Below, piece after piece: positions 1 to 12,000 of a stretch of 64,000 bases of DNA; positions within the stretch are counted from its first letter, which is position 1; every line of letters begins with the position of its first letter. The notes beneath the pieces are model-generated. The model saw nothing but the letters and a program-made list of their open reading frames with translations, ran no database searches and had not been told where the DNA came from. Source of the stretch: Megaleporinus macrocephalus (taxonomy: Eukaryota > Chordata > Actinopteri > Characiformes > Anostomidae); assembly GCA_021613375.1 (NCBI GenBank), contig CM038720.1, forward strand, positions 15,159,962 through 15,223,961. Direction: 5' to 3'. A program made the position numbers and the translations under genes.

Positions 1-2223
1 GCGGGCCCAGGCCATGGCCTTGGTCTTTGATCAAGGAAAAGGCTACAAATGAAAGTGGGCAGAATAGCAGATTCGAAGAAATAGAATTTGAGGCAAGCGT
101 TTGATGATGGACACGAGAAGCCCTTTGAAGTGTGGCGCCTCCGAAGAGTAGTAAGGTGGGAGACTTTGCTCAATCTCCATATATCCCACCTCCACGTCTG
201 TTGACCACCATAACCTAGCAACCATGTGGGATGAGAACAGGGAATGCCAAAAGACTCACTACTTTCCTTGGAATAGAGTGAAAGAAAGCAATGAGGGAAA
301 AACAGACCAGAGAACAGGCTAGATGTAGATGTCCACTCGATGCAGACTCTTTCACCCATGAAATGCTTGATCTGAATAACAAAAAGACAAAAAGCTCTTG
401 TGTCTTAGCAGAAACTGGCATCAAGAGAATAAGAATTAAAACGTCCGCCACTGAGAAAAAAATAAAAACACAACAGCAATGAGGAGGTGGGTGGTGGGGG
501 GTGAACTGCACCGGCTGACTAGGGAGCCCAGGCAGAAATAAATAGCCTTCTCAGAGAGCCCACGGTCATTGGGTCTTAATTAGAGCTGACCTGGGGCAGT
601 GAACCCACAGTAATGAAGCAGCAGGTCCACTGTTATGACACCGCCTTGCCTGTCTTCTCCACGTAGCCTCACTCCAATGCACTCCACTGGCCATTTTCTA
701 ACAAATTAACAAAGGCATCAATGGTAAAAGCTTGGGAACAAAGATTTCGGGCACAACAAATAAACAACAAAAAAGGCGATTTTTCCTTATACACTTGAAT
801 CACACGGTGGTGACCCTGACACTGGAATGAGCGCATGCAATAGTCAGCCACATGAATAGACCTTTGAAGACTTCGTTTATATTATCAGTTTTGGAAACAA
901 CAGAATGAAAAACGTCTGACTCATTTGGTCATGGAAATTAGCTCAAGCTGGTGTATGTTGCTAAGAATAAATGCATTCAGAACATAAACATGGTGTAAAG
1001 TGGCTTTACCACAGGGGGTCACTTTAACATGTACTATAAATACATAAAAAGCAATTAGCCAACAAGGCCAAAATTGTCATGTGCCACTAACTGGAAAAAA
1101 GTACATTTGGAAGTTCATGTTTGTTAATTACTAAATATTTTAATACAATCTATATACATTGAGTCAATCTGGCTTTTGGCATTTTATTCCATCACAAATA
1201 GGCAAAGATAAATGCAAGAAAGCACGACCCACAAAAGCGTAGTGTAGTGCATGATATGTAGTGCTGGAGGTTGCGATTTAGTTAGGAATTATGAAAATAA
1301 CGAGTTCAGTACATATAACTGATATACTGTAAACTTCAAACACGTTTGTCTTCTCCATCATATACAAAGTGTTTGTAAAAAAGGGCAGTAAAAAACAAGT
1401 CTTTTCCCAAATCCAAGACTGTTACATAACAGTACTGATGCACCCCAAAATGATACCCCCAACATTTACTTTAAATAGCAGCTCAAATTCCAGCCCAGCA
1501 GAAACAACGTCAAAGGAGTAACAGCAGTGGTGGACTATACATGCAAAAATCTACCAATGCAGGCTATGAAAAGGATGTCACCACTTTTTATGCCATTTTT
1601 TATTAGCTGTCAGTGATACATGGCTGATGCTCACCTTAAGATCCCAAACAACTATAATTCCAAGACAGTAGTTTGCTCTGCACATTTGACTACAGACAGT
1701 TTCTCAAACCTTGAACAATATCGACGACAGGGGAAAAGATTCCACCTTCCAACCATCATCACAACCCCAATAGCAGCCTGTAAGTAGCAGCCAAGCTGTG
1801 TGCTATTATCTACTTTTGATGATTTAAGTCTTAACATTTTTAATTAAAAGTTATAGCGAGTTACATTTACTTTGTATTAATGGCAAGGTTAATTTTATTT
1901 TCTTGCCTGTGTCTGTTTCGTTAGTTTCTTCTGAACCAACCAATCAGAGCACAGTTCATCAAAATATTTCTAAGCACACCATAAAGGGGAAAACAGCTCC
2001 TTTCATTCTAGAACAAATCATGGGGTTGTAAATGTGTATGTAAAACTATTTCTGGTCATTTCCAACCTCATAAACCTACAGTGTAGAACATCTGAGAAGA
2101 GGTTCAATGCTCAAAAATGTATTCTATGGCACTTTAAGTAATATAAAATAAGTATATTTTAGAATGTTTAGTATTAGTATTTAGTATTTTATTAACTCTT
2201 TGGAGACTTTAATAAACAAATAG

Positions 2224-2947
2224 TAGAGATGGACCGATCAGCATTTTTGAGGCCAATTCCGATCGCTGATCACCTTTCAGCACGTTCGGCCGATAGCCAA
2301 TACAGATCGAGGGCAGGGCTATATGAGACGGCAGGGCTACATATTATTAGCGCAAGCAAGCCATGAAACATGGTGAAAACTGGTTTATTACCATTTTTAA
2401 TGAGCTCATGTGAAACATGATCTGGTCTGCACGGTTCTCTGGGTTATTTGTTTGCTGCTAGCTGCGCTTGCTAGCTCTGTTGTTTGCTGATACTTACTGT
2501 ATTCAGTACTCTGAAGTGCCGTATCAGATAAGTAGTGTTAAAAGTCTTTGTTGCTGATTTTACTAATTTTACAGATGTTACAAACTGCCCTGGACGAGTC
2601 AGAGTCACATACGGTACAAACTGCCAGACGGACGATGTTTTCCTTCCACGGTGAACGCTTAAACTGTTCTTGCGAAGCCGTTGCTTTAGTCAGTCTGACG
2701 AAAACGAAACGGTATGTATTTCCACCTAGTGGTTCAGATAGGAACTGCAGGGAGCTGGCCCGAGGGGGTTTCACGCAGGACTCCTCTTCCTGGATGAAAC
2801 ACTAGCTGGAAATACAGAAATTAGGCTCATTTAACGCCATCGATCGGCTCTCGAGATCGGTTAAATTGGAGAAATATCGGCCGATCACATATGTTGATTA
2901 AAAATCGCCCAATACCGATACATGGCCAATCGATCCTTCCATCTCTA
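2224..2947. mobile_element. hAT-type non-autonomous DNA transposon, complete with 8-bp target duplication
   Basis: The element begins TAGAGATGGACCGATC and ends with the inverted counterpart (reverse complement TAGAGATGGAAGGATC), 14 of 16 positions matching. It is flanked on both sides by the identical 8-bp sequence ACAAATAG (2,216-2,223 and 2,948-2,955). TIRs beginning TAGAGATG and an 8-bp target duplication are the hAT superfamily signature. At 724 bp with no transposase-like frame it is non-autonomous. The perfect duplication suggests a fairly recent insertion. Confidence 0.88.
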
Positions 2948-5357
2948 ACAAATAGGCTTGGTTAACATGATATTAAATTATAAAACAAAATAAAATATTT
3001 GCATAAAATAATTTCATTACATATGAAACAAGAACATAATCATTACACTAATCATTTATTTAAAGAAACAAGAAAAATTATCTGTCTATCATTTGGCAGT
3101 TAAAGAATGTAGTTGGTTTTATCGTCACTCCAGAAAAGTTGTGTTGCCATGCTACAGTTTTTTGTTAAATGCTGCTGTGTTAAACACTACATACTGCACT
3201 GACATACGCAATAACTGTGCTGAAATTCTGTTATCTTTTTTCGCAGATGGAGTTCTGTTTGATGCTGTTTACATGACCACATGAATAATCAGATAACTGC
3301 AAAAATCAAATTTCGATCAGAGATCGTAAAAAAATGTCAAGAAATAACTTAATAAAATAATTTTTTTATGATCTAACATTGCAATGATATACTGATCTAA
3401 CATTAGAAATTCCCACTAGGCTAAAGGAAATTACGCTAACAGGCATAGCATGATTTGCAGTGCACAGCTCTCCTGCAGCATTCTGACCAAGTCCTACTTT
3501 TCTGCGCTCATCTGCTTCCTCTTCACATTCATCACTCCACATAACCTCTCTCTCGAAGGCTTGAAAAGTGTCAGCATGAATGACAGAGAGGAGACAAACA
3601 CAGTCCTTAACCAAAGGCAAGGGCACTGTCATTCTGTCCTGCTCTTTCTGTTGTACCCCTTCAGTGGCAATTCTTTTACTTCATCTAAATGTCACACTTT
3701 TCCACAAGAACATAAATTACAATTTAGAAAAAGTAAAACGTTCATAAAACGTCCTGAAGTTCACAAGCAATCTCTGTTCCACAGTTTCTGAACATGAATG
3801 CTGAAAATCATGCAGTCAAACACTTGTGAATGTGCTGTGTTGAGCAAGAACTCAAACCCCATCCAGCTCCTAAAGGCAGTAAAAAGCAGAGGAATGTTGC
3901 TGCCGCTGCCGTTATTGTCCTCGCAGTGCTAGTTTGCTGGTAAGCCCGTCCAGGGCTTCGGCTTCCACAACAAAATAGCACTGCTGCCCCACACCCACTG
4001 CTTCCTCCTATTCTACTCTAAAAGGAAGCAGAGCCTGGCTCTTTCCGAGAGCGCTCTGGTACTGGGAAAAAGCATGCTCCTACAAAAGCTTCCTGTGCTT
4101 TGCTTCAGACCGAGGCCTACTCCGTCTTGTGCCACTGAATTGTCCTAATGCACTGAGCTATAGAGCCCTAATTTCTCTAAGGAATTAGTGGAGGAGAACG
4201 CACTTGCAGAGAACATTATATTTTGTTAGTATAGAACCAATAAATTTGGCCTCTTTCTTTACAACAGTTGCCCAGCTCTGCCTCACTTGCCCTTTGCAGC
4301 AAATGGGGATCCCGGATGTAAGATGATTGGAGGCTATGCGGGCCAGGGTTTAGTGTTCCACTCTGAGTTAGGATTTAGCCACATGTGATCTGGGCCAGGG
4401 AGGAGAAGACCATGTGTTCAGGGAGAGACCAATGTAAGGTATTATTCAATGTCTCAGTGAAGTATACATATATTCCAGGGGTTGTGGAATGCATGGCTGA
4501 CAAAGGCAGAGAAAAAAACAGGCAATGTGAATATCTTCACAATGTATTTATTTGATTGTACCTTAACTAATATAAATTCACATGCAATATAAAGGGAACC
4601 TATAGTGCAATTTATGTGCAGACCTTCCATTTGTTTAACACTGAACCATCCAGAACTTAAAAGTAAATTCTCCATCAAATATCCATATGAACAAAAAAGC
4701 TTGTACTCCATGACCTTTCATGTTTAAACACTGTGAAACATATTAAATCAACATCAGATTCGTCACAAAGCTGGATGCAAGCCACACAAAGCAGATGCTG
4801 TGTATTATTAACTCACCGCAAACCATAAAACCAGTTCATTCTATACAGGCTAATCTAGTCTTAGCATGTGATTATTAATGCTCTTTTCTTCAAGATGGTG
4901 GGTTTACAAACAGCCGCTGAGTTAGATTTTTGGCACAGGCCTCTCACTATGCCTATTCTCTTTCCTGCCTTAACCTTCTTGCTCCTGAAGCCTAAGAGGC
5001 TTGTTTCCCCCTGTAGTTACATGTCTGGCACTGCTTTTATGTTTTTTTTCCACTGTACATTTTTGCTGGACCAGTGCATGTCTTCTGATGACAATGAAAT
5101 GAGCAAGTGGAGGGTACAGACATTGAAAGTTAACGAGTCAGAGAAGAAGCAGCTGCAGCAACAGCTGTTGCTCTTGAAGTTGCCATTGATACTGTAAAAA
5201 AGGGTATAACGTGTTGCGTTTCTCTGTGACATAAGATGCCTAAAATGCTATGCATCACAAATTCAAAATATTTAATATAGCATTAAAACACAGCTTTGCC
5301 CATATAAGCTATTAAAAATGTAAATATTGCATGGGGGAAATGAGATCTAATCTCATA

Positions 5358-5413
5358 AAGCCATTTGCACTGTGCAGCTGTGCAGCAAAAACACTGCACA
5401 GTGCAAATGGCTT
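5358..5413. repeat. Perfect inverted repeat (20-bp arms, 16-bp loop)
   Basis: Left arm 5,358-5,377 (AAGCCATTTGCACTGTGCAG) is the exact reverse complement of right arm 5,394-5,413, with a 16-nt loop between. The right arm and sequence beyond it belong to a repeat with a second copy near 7,312; that copy lacks the left arm. It may be a decaying terminal-inverted-repeat element or a hairpin RNA source. Confidence 0.85.
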
Positions 5414-5578
5414 AATTTTTATAGGTTGTGTCCCTCGTCTCTCTGTCTCTCTCTCTAGCTCTCTCTGCCAATAGCCAATCAGAGGCAGCTCTTTACAGAG
5501 TAAAATTTGACTTCAGTCTTTCCATACTAACTCACCAAGCCCGCGCAGCTCTTGTCATGGATTTTCTTTAAAAAGTTC
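5393..5578 (+). repeat. Dispersed repeat, copy A (partner at 7,312-7,490)
   Basis: This stretch and 7,312-7,490 share an ordered series of blocks: ACTGCACAGTGC, ATGGCTT, TTTATAGGTT, CTCTCTGCCAA, AGAGGCAGC, TTTGACTTCAGT, CATGGATTTTCTT. They are diverged direct copies. Separately, AAATGAGATCTAATC preceded by a TGTAAATATTG-like block occurs near 5,315-5,355 and again near 5,932-5,967, suggesting the family extends leftward. Confidence 0.7.
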
Positions 5579-6872
5579 ATGTGAAATGCAAAATCCTATA
5601 GCTCCACTCCAAGTGAGTTTGGTCATTTTCACTATGTATGCAGTTCTTGTACATGCAATCTAAGCCTCAGCAATGGCTTAGTTTTCATTGGATTGGGCTA
5701 AAATGTGTAGGGAACATCAAAGAAATTCTAAGGTTAATGCGTCACATATAACATATTTATGTAAGTAGTTGTGCAACTATTTCACAGTAATCAAATTTGA
5801 AATTTCTTTTTTTACTAAAACAAAGAACCTTTCTTTTTTTTAAGAAAATTCTGTCTTCACTAGGTTTCACTTTCTTTCAATTTCGATGCCACCAATGGAA
5901 GCTCCACCTGCTATACCAGCCAGATAAAAACATGTAAATATTGTATAGTGAAATGAGATCTAATCAATATCTATTTGCTGTTACTACATTTGAAAAGGGC
6001 AGATGTATATGTGCTGTGTCTTGCCTGAATGATGACTTGATTACCATGACATGGTCACAGTGATCGAATGTTAATGACATACATGAACAGAGCCTGTACA
6101 TGAATTACAATTTAGGCCTTTTTCCTTTTGTCCAGCTGTTTTCAAACCCAGGTATGGCCCATAAAAATACTCTCTAGCCCACCTGAAAACCATGATCTAG
6201 GGTCTGCTCCAAGTGAACCAGAGTGTGGTCTACACAAGTGAGAAAGCCACACTGTTCACAGTAGAGGTCTGCAGAGGCCCACACCTACAAAAAATCACCA
6301 ACTTTTGTCCCAGTCCCGCTCCCAACATAGACATTTTGACCCACTCCAACCCAGACTCATGTACCAGGATAAATGACATCCAATTTTACATAGTCTATTT
6401 TCAAATAAATTATTAACTTCTGAGATAATAATCAATAATCATAAAAAAATCCACAAGTCAACTTGGTGAGGCCGGTGGAGTTACATGGGAATGCGGATCT
6501 CTAGTTCACAGGTAATCCTACATAAGTTCCCAGCAATGCTGTATTTCATGATGTTGGTATTGGGTTTAAAGGAACCTTAGTGACAATTTTAAAAGGATGC
6601 ACTTACTGTCTATATAATTATATTTGGTTTGGTGGGAATTCTAATCAGTTAAAACAAATCGTAACCAAAGGCTTTTGCAATCAAGCACAAAACCTTTTAG
6701 AGGCTCTTACAAGTCATACGTACCATCAAAATCTTCACAGATAGAGGCACGTAATTCTGCAAATGCATGCAATTTTGTTTCGATTATGCTACAGTGAAAC
6801 TGTGTTTGCTAACCTGCGTGCAAAAAAAGAAGTCAACAAACAAACCCACATAACTACATAACTCCCTCCTAC

Positions 6873-7160
6873 CTTGGGCCATTTGGGGTTTAGAAGGCGC
6901 GCCTTGACTGCATCATCCAGGGCGGTCTGGTACTGGCCAAGTTTGAGGTGGGCAGCTGAGCGGTTGCTGTAAAGGATGCAGTTTTGTGGGTCGGCGCGCA
7001 GGGCCTCTCCATACAGCTTTACGGCTGTCTGGAAGTCACCCAGCTGGCACGCTTCGTTGCTCCGCCGTACCTTCTCCATGAACTCGGCCTTGCTCAGGCC
7101 AGGCCCCTCGGCTGCCGCATGCACCGCCCTGCCCAGTGCCCGCGGCCCAAACAGCGAAAA
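6873..7160 (-). CDS. ttc28: ttc28 coding exon 2 (TPR-containing)
   Basis: This exon is 288 nt, exactly 96 codons, phase 0 at both ends. The acceptor is the CAG ending at 7,161 and the donor is AAG|GTAGGA at 6,871-6,872. It starts FSLFGPRALGRA, resembling the human N-terminal stretch just before the LSKAEF motif, then encodes one complete and one partial TPR (NEACQLGDFQTAVKLYGEAL; LYSNRSAAHLKLGQYQTALD). The open frame continues past the donor for some 27 codons, but that tail is not TPR-like and is read as intron. Confidence 0.88.
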
Positions 7161-9048
7161 CTGCCCAAAGTAGAAGACACAGAGAGTAGCGTCAGCAGAT
7201 GCAGAATAGACATCCTTTCATAATTTGCATTCATATTATATTTATGTTGTCTTTCTTGGTATATTGTTCAAACATCTACTGAAGCTGCACTTGTAACACC
7301 CAACTGAAAAGACTGCACAGTGCCAATGGCTTTACTTTTATAGGTTACAGTCTCGCTCTCTAGTTCTCTCTGCCAACAGCAAATTAGAGGCAGCCTTTTA
7401 CAGCCTTTTAATTTGACTTCAGTAAGGTCATTCTATACCAACTAACCTAGCCTGCCCATCTCCATGTCATGGATTTTCTTCAATAAAAAGGTGTGATCTT
7501 TTATTTTTGGCTAAAACAGATAATTTTTTAATATTCAAAACATCCTATCTCCAGTAGTTTTTCACTTTTAATATAGGTATATTACATCTAGAACTTATTT
7601 AGTTGCCCTAAGCCATGATGAGTATGGAGGGAAGTGGGAGGCCAGACACCACTGTTGAGTTCTCTATTTGTGGGCTTAATTCCATGAGACACTGACAAAG
7701 GGGGGTGACCACTTGACAACTTATGTAAAATAGAAACATAGAAATAGAAAAATAGAAACTTTGTTTGTTGTTTTTAGTATTGTTAAATTTAACATATTTT
7801 ATGTGTGTTTAACTACAATTGTCCACACGCACAGAATAAGACAACATTCTCTAGTGCACAACAAATCAAGCCACTGCAAGATGTAACTTGCAAATGTCCT
7901 GAACTCAATAAAAACCCAATGAAATAACTACCACACAGAGCCAGAAAAGTCAATGCAGGTATCTAACTAGGAGTAAAAACACTAACTGTAATACTACTGC
8001 CACTGGAAAATACAAAAAAGGTATTCTTCATATATAACAATATATAACATCTTAAAATGTATGATCTTTCAAAACAAATTGTACATGCTACTTCGTATTG
8101 TATTTATGTTACATTTATTGCTAAAACAAAGGGTTTTAAACAATTTGCCTAGGTACGTATGACACACACACGCACGCACACACACACAGACACACACATA
8201 CATTTAATTACATAAGACCAAATATATTCTGGATGCGATGAAACTATTAATATTTACATGAACACATGCTGCAAACTGCTCTTAGGGTTTCTTTAATATT
8301 CTGTACAAATTTCAATCCAACCCCACACAAAGAATCACAAAAAATATGAAAATAATTTAAACATTCATAACTAAACACTTGGTGTAGTAGGATATAGCAA
8401 GGTTTCATAACTTTAATAAGAAAATGAATGAAAATCTATTAATAGACAGGACTAGATGTGTTTGTATGAAATGACCTGTAGCCTATTTGAATAAAACAGA
8501 TAAAAATAGTCAATGCAATGAAACAAAATGCCAAAACTGTATGGCCAGGAAAGCCCAGACAGAAGCCAGCAAATATGTTCATGTAAATGACCTTAATGAT
8601 CTTAATTTTTAATGTATTATAATCATTTATTTATTATTACAATTATTGTTATCAAGATAGCATTATCAATATAGCATTTACAAGGCTATCGTTTTTTATT
8701 ACCTCAGTTATTATATTTATTAGTTTTTTAACACTGCTCAGCTCTATACCTAATAACCAGAATTTTTCACAAACCTGAACAGGTGAGCGCTTTTTTCCTA
8801 TGGATGAAAAAAGGGGGGTAGTTACATTGTGATGGGAAGCTTTACAAAAAGGAAAACAGAGCTTTAACGTCAGGACAATGCTGGTGGAAGAGTCTGCTCT
8901 GTGTTTTTGGCCAGGAGGCCAACTCCTCGGGGAGGAACACAGCAGTGGCCGCTGCTGACTTAAGAGTATGCAGGAAATTTATGGGTAGCCACCTCAGAGC
9001 TTCACATCTGGAGCATCCCCAAGAGCAGGGAGGGACGGCGCGAGGGGT

Positions 9049-9086
<38 letters not shown>

Positions 9087-12000
9087 CAGGAGCTGAGAGC
9101 CACTCCCCACCTCCGCTCTCCTGTAATCTCTGGCACAGGCCACACCCCTCCTCCAAAGGAACTCTGGGATAGCGCAGCAGGGTAATTACTTCCAGAGAGT
9201 GAAGGAGAGGAAGGACGAAGGAGAGCTAGAGCTGCAGCTTTGGGACGAGTAAGAGACAAGAGGCCACAAGAAATACACAAAAGAGAAAAGGTTGGGAAAC
9301 ATTTGAGAACCTTTGAGAACCTTGGTTAAGTTCACTTCTTCACCTCAATGTTAATATTTATGTAATTATATAATAAGTTATACAACGAATTACATTCACA
9401 TTCTGTATCCACTTTTGGCCTCATCTATTTGTCTGATGTCAAATAAAGAAAATTTGTGGCACAACAATAACTGAATTTAATATACAAAAAACCATTTAAC
9501 TAGGAATCTGCCACTAATTGAAAGTAGATAATATATGCTTCCCATAACATTTCCATAAAAATACACCAAGTATTTGCTATCACCAGCAATAATTGCACCA
9601 TCTTGGGAAGGAGAAAGGGCAGACTGAGAGCTGAATTTGGGTTCCTGCATGCAACAAGGAACAAGACAGCAAAACAAACAGAATGTAGAAAAGGATTGAG
9701 CTCAAAACTAAAAACAAAGAACTGTCAGCGCAAAGAGGGACAAGAGAGCAGGAGAGAGAGCAGTGCATAGACTGAGGGCAGGCAAAAAGATAAGAGACAG
9801 AAGAGGGGGTGTTTTGGAAGTAGTTGCATCACCACCCCACAGACCCTCTATCCCCCAAAAAGGGGCAAATCAAAGAAAAAACAAACAAAAATAGCTGCCG
9901 TGTCGCACATTCGGTGGTAATATTGTTTTGTTTTTGAGTCCAAAAATATAGCGACCAAAACAACCCTAGGTTTATTATTCAGTAACTTGCATGAATAATT
10001 TTGTAACTACTAGTTATGTAGAGATGAGATATGTTAATATGTAAAGAATTAAAATGTGGGCCATATACAAACCCCTAAGATTTCAGTATTAAAGTATCAA
10101 TAAGTTACTTTGACTTAGATAGTGACTAAAGCACTATTTGTGCTAGTCTGTAATGTGATTTTTAAGGGGATTTATACAGGACAACACAACTGTATTAAAC
10201 CCCCCAAATTAGCACAGACCACTCAGACTGAAATGTCATAGCCCAGATGTTAATGTCCATGCCACAATAACAACAATAGCTAGTTTTGTTACTATATTAC
10301 CATCAGACAGAGTGGAACAGGACTATTACTGGGGAAGCTCCTAGTTCTGTGAAATACTGAAGGTAGTTTACTTTAGAATTATTACTTTCAGACTTAGACA
10401 TTGCAGATCTCGTCAGTAATCACTTAAAGGAATAGTTTATGGAAAGCCTGTCACAATTTTCCACTTTGCCCAGATGGAGTCAATCAGCCAAGGCATGCAT
10501 GATGTCCAAATTTTGCCTCTTTAGTTTAGCACTGGAGCTATGAGGCTAATGTTGCTAACAAACACTACAAGCCAACAGCCACCCAAACGTTTTCCATTCA
10601 TACTGACTAAAATTTCTCAACCAGATTAATCTGCATGCAGGTATTCATTAAGATTACAGTATGGCATAAATGTGTAGCTGAACATAGGCAGCTGCATCTA
10701 CATGGTGAGGTTTTGTTTATTTTTATTGTTCACAGTAACTCATACCTATTGTGGGCATGCATGTGTAAAAATAGAGTTCAGAGACTTGTGGTGTTCGTTG
10801 GCAATATTACACTCGTAGCTCCAGCTACATGCCTTGAGTGATCAACTACATCTAGAAGTAAGTGGAAAATTGTGTAGATTTGATTTTTCTGCTAAACCAT
10901 TTCTTTAAATTAAGCACAACTACAGGGAAAACAAATCAAGCTCAAATGTGGCTTAAGGGAAATTACCATTCTCATCACAGAACCAAGTCTCATTATCCAA
11001 CACCACAGGGATGTTTGAACCAGTACAGAAAGTCTGTCTGAAGTAGCATGTAGTATTATCCAGGGGCAGACACAGATAACAGTGTCGGGTGTGTTTCTGT
11101 TGGCCGTTGACCGCATGGGACGTGCAGAGAGACTTAATGAAAGTCTTTGGTGGAGGTAATTCTGAAAAGACAAATTTGGGTACACCAGTTCAGGGAGGGA
11201 GAAGAGAGCCCTTCTCAGCTGAAGCAACAGAGCGCAAACCTCAGGCTGCAGCAGAACAGATACACACTAGTAAGCACACACACCCCAGATGCAGATAAGT
11301 ATACATCACAGTGGGTATGCATGGACCCACCGCAAGCACAAACACACACCACACATGTAGAACACAAACCCCACTTGGTGATCCAAATATAACAGCTGTA
11401 AACTTCCCACAGACACAACATGCAACAGATAAAATGCAATTTGAATGCCTCTTGTAGATTATTGGACCGTAACATGTTTACCAAGAGATATTTATTTCAT
11501 ACACCTGCTAGCTGACCTGCAATAAAACATATCATAAGGTCAGCCAAAGAATGTTTGGTTGTCTACATGTAGTGGAGATGCAGCAAGGTCTTTTCCCTAA
11601 TCGTTGCCCTCTCTGTCCTCCTCCACTTCAAACAGCTGAGCGATGCACTAAGTCAAACTGCAGACTCTTTCCAATAATACTCTGGGCCTCAGCTCATAAA
11701 GGAGGAATTTTCAACCTGCTTTTTGGGCCCAATCCAGCAGAACAAACACAGCGAGACCCTGCCGCAGCGGAACAGCACAAACCTATTGTGTCCCTATGCC
11801 CGCAGAAACATTCGTTTCCATTTGCGCAAGTAGGCAGTGCCTCCACCTCCGTGGCCCAACCTCAGGCCTTCTGGCTTCCTTTCCTGCTCCTACCCCCTCG
11901 GCTTCACTCAGGTCAGGGGGCCGCGGCGCATTCCTGGGAAAATGAAAACAAGCCTCTCCTTTGGCACGCCGTGGAGGCATCAGACGGCTGATGGAGAAGT

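Larger units (their letters stand above)
1..6872. other. ttc28 intron 2 sequence (continues off the left edge)
   Basis: No exon with splice sites and family similarity was found in this AT-rich stretch; the ORFs are short and look random. It holds a complete hAT-type element (2,224-2,947), a perfect hairpin (5,358-5,413) and half of a diverged direct-repeat pair. The intron assignment rests on the ttc28 donor at 6,872. Confidence 0.6.

Noticed and set aside
2548..2805. 85-codon ORF
   Set aside because: It lies inside the non-autonomous hAT element and does not resemble hAT transposase.
8842..9280. ORFs with Arg-Glu or Ser-Leu runs
   Set aside because: They are produced by the GA microsatellite at 9,050-9,083.
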